A stretch of 7,910 bases of DNA from Nitrosospira multiformis (GTDB lineage Bacteria > Pseudomonadota > Gammaproteobacteria > Burkholderiales > UBA11063), in the NCBI GenBank assembly GCA_020726205.1, contig DYTA01000049.1, forward strand, positions 1 to 7,910, given 5' to 3'. The notes under the pieces are model-generated. The model was not told the origin of the DNA, made no database searches, and saw nothing but the letters and a program-made list of their open reading frames with translations. Of this stretch, positions 7,549 to 7,910 are shown piece after piece (within the stretch, counting starts at the first letter, position 1; every line of letters begins with the position of its first letter). Made by a program: the position numbers and the translations under genes.

Positions 7549-7667
7549 TTTATCCTATTTAGAGAATTTGAATTGATGATTTGTTGCTTTGAAAATTAAC
7601 TTAGAGTTACATTAAAAAATTAATGGTTATTTTATAGCGGGTAGTTAGATGTGTGTATAAAAGCAAC

Positions 7668-7694
7668 ATAAAATCCTAAAAAATAGGTTTTTAT
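7668..7694. repeat. Imperfect inverted repeat between the divergent promoters
   Basis: ATAAAATCCTA (7668-7678) and TAGGTTTTTAT (7684-7694) pair over 11 positions with one mismatch around a five-A loop. GCA (7663-7665) and TGC (7695-7697) can extend the stem across a two-base bulge. It lies upstream of both divergent promoter candidates, so it has no obvious transcript to terminate; a protein-binding site or an old terminator is possible. Confidence 0.4.
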
Positions 7695-7727
7695 TGCAAA
7701 AGTAGGGGTGTTTTGCTTGTTTTGGTT

Positions 7728-7755
7728 TATAATTGGCTCAAATTTATGTTATATT
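7728..7755 (+). promoter_or_regulatory. Candidate -10 boxes for the rightward gene
   Basis: Two -10-like elements face the rightward gene. TATAAT at 7728-7733 is a perfect box but lacks a good -35 at normal spacing. TATATT at 7750-7755 is preceded by TGT, giving an extended -10 (TGTTATATT, 7747-7755). Either would leave a 5' leader of about 120-140 bases before the ATG at 7881. Which one is used cannot be decided from sequence. Confidence 0.4.
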
Positions 7756-7775
7756 ATCGGAGTGAGAAATAAAAT

Positions 7776-7792
7776 GGATTGTATACAAATCC
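7776..7792. promoter_or_regulatory. Operator-like palindrome centred on TTGTATACAA
   Basis: GGATTGTATACAAATCC holds a perfect 10-bp palindrome, TTGTATACAA (7779-7788), and the arms GGAT and ATCC continue the symmetry with one base missing on the left. The core TnGT...ACnA resembles half-sites bound by GntR-family repressors. It lies just downstream of the rightward promoter candidates, a usual place for an operator, but could also be chance. Confidence 0.3.
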
Positions 7793-7815
7793 AACAAACA
7801 ATTAAGTTAAGAAAA

Positions 7816-7844
7816 TAAATTTTAGTTTAAGTTCCTAAAATTTA
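7816..7844 (+). promoter_or_regulatory. Perfect 10-bp stem-loop in the leader of the rightward gene
   Basis: TAAATTTTAG (7816-7825) pairs perfectly with CTAAAATTTA (7835-7844) around a 9-base loop. It has no following T run, so it is not a terminator. It ends 18 bases before the strong Shine-Dalgarno of the rightward gene. A role in mRNA stability or in keeping the ribosome site open is plausible but unproven; the stem is A/T-rich and only moderately stable. Confidence 0.4.
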
Positions 7845-7880
7845 AAACCAATTGTGCTTTGTGGAAGGAGCATTGTAATT

Positions 7881-7910
7881 ATGAAAAAAATTCTAGCAGT
7901 AGTTTTGGGT
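7881..7910 (+). CDS. Start of a probable exported protein, cut by the window end
   Basis: Only ten codons are visible: MKKILAVVLG. The pattern of Met, two lysines and then a hydrophobic run is the start of a Sec signal peptide, so the product is probably periplasmic, outer-membrane or secreted. The start is well supported by GGAAGGAG (7863-7870), ten bases before the ATG and much stronger than any Shine-Dalgarno in the leftward operon, which suggests high expression. The leader of more than 100 bases carries a palindrome and a stem-loop. The mature protein lies outside the window and cannot be identified. Confidence 0.75.
   Translation, partial: MKKILAVVLG

Larger units (their letters stand above)
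7499..7880. other. Divergent intergenic region between ftsE and the rightward gene
   Basis: This 382-base stretch lies between the ftsE start and the rightward gene start. It contains no ORF of believable size apart from a 14-codon frame at 7774-7818. From left to right it holds the ftsE promoter candidate, an imperfect hairpin at 7668-7694, two -10-like boxes for rightward transcription, a palindrome around TTGTATACAA, a stem-loop at 7816-7844 and the Shine-Dalgarno of the rightward gene. About 7550-7660 shows nothing I can name. Confidence 0.6.

Noticed and set aside
7576..7599. Small rightward frame MICCFEN in the intergenic region
   Set aside because: Seven codons only, no Shine-Dalgarno, and no context.

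Overview
The window comes from an AT-rich (roughly one-third G+C by eye) proteobacterium. The gene set (FtsE/FtsX, QueA, UbiE-UbiJ-UbiB) is proteobacterial. The UbiE protein, compared from memory, is closest to Neisseriales/betaproteobacterial UbiE (for example the stretches around 'TDINSSML', 'GRDRLLNEG' and '[13 protein letters not shown]'). The N-terminus of the ribonuclease also resembles the betaproteobacterial RNB type. My best guess is a low-GC betaproteobacterium related to Neisseriales; this is an inference, not a database match.

Layout: bases 1-206 are a short non-coding stretch at the left edge. They hold a terminator-like hairpin, a leftward promoter candidate, and an open frame without a start codon that runs off the edge. 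Bases 207-7498 are seven leftward genes packed almost without gaps, in transcription order ftsE, ftsX, queA, ubiE, ubiJ, ubiB and an RNase II-family (RNB) exoribonuclease. Junctions are +5, +1, -14 (overlap), -1 (overlap), 0 and -1 (overlap) bases. This indicates one polycistronic message with translational coupling, probably started at an extended -10 promoter near 7540-7548 and ended at the hairpin at 181-201. Bases 7499-7880 are a 382-base divergent intergenic region. Its right half looks like the promoter and leader of a rightward gene whose first ten codons (7881-7910, signal-peptide-like) end the window.

Functionally the operon mixes four jobs: the FtsEX ABC complex of cell division, the last S-adenosylmethionine-dependent step towards queuosine in tRNA (QueA), three ubiquinone biosynthesis proteins in the same ubiE-ubiJ-ubiB order as in E. 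coli, and 3'-5' RNA decay. No mobile element, CRISPR array, tRNA or rRNA was seen. Most of the window is ordinary housekeeping DNA. The least explained parts are the leader of the rightward gene and a few details of the ribonuclease and UbiB. I found no convincing new biological system.
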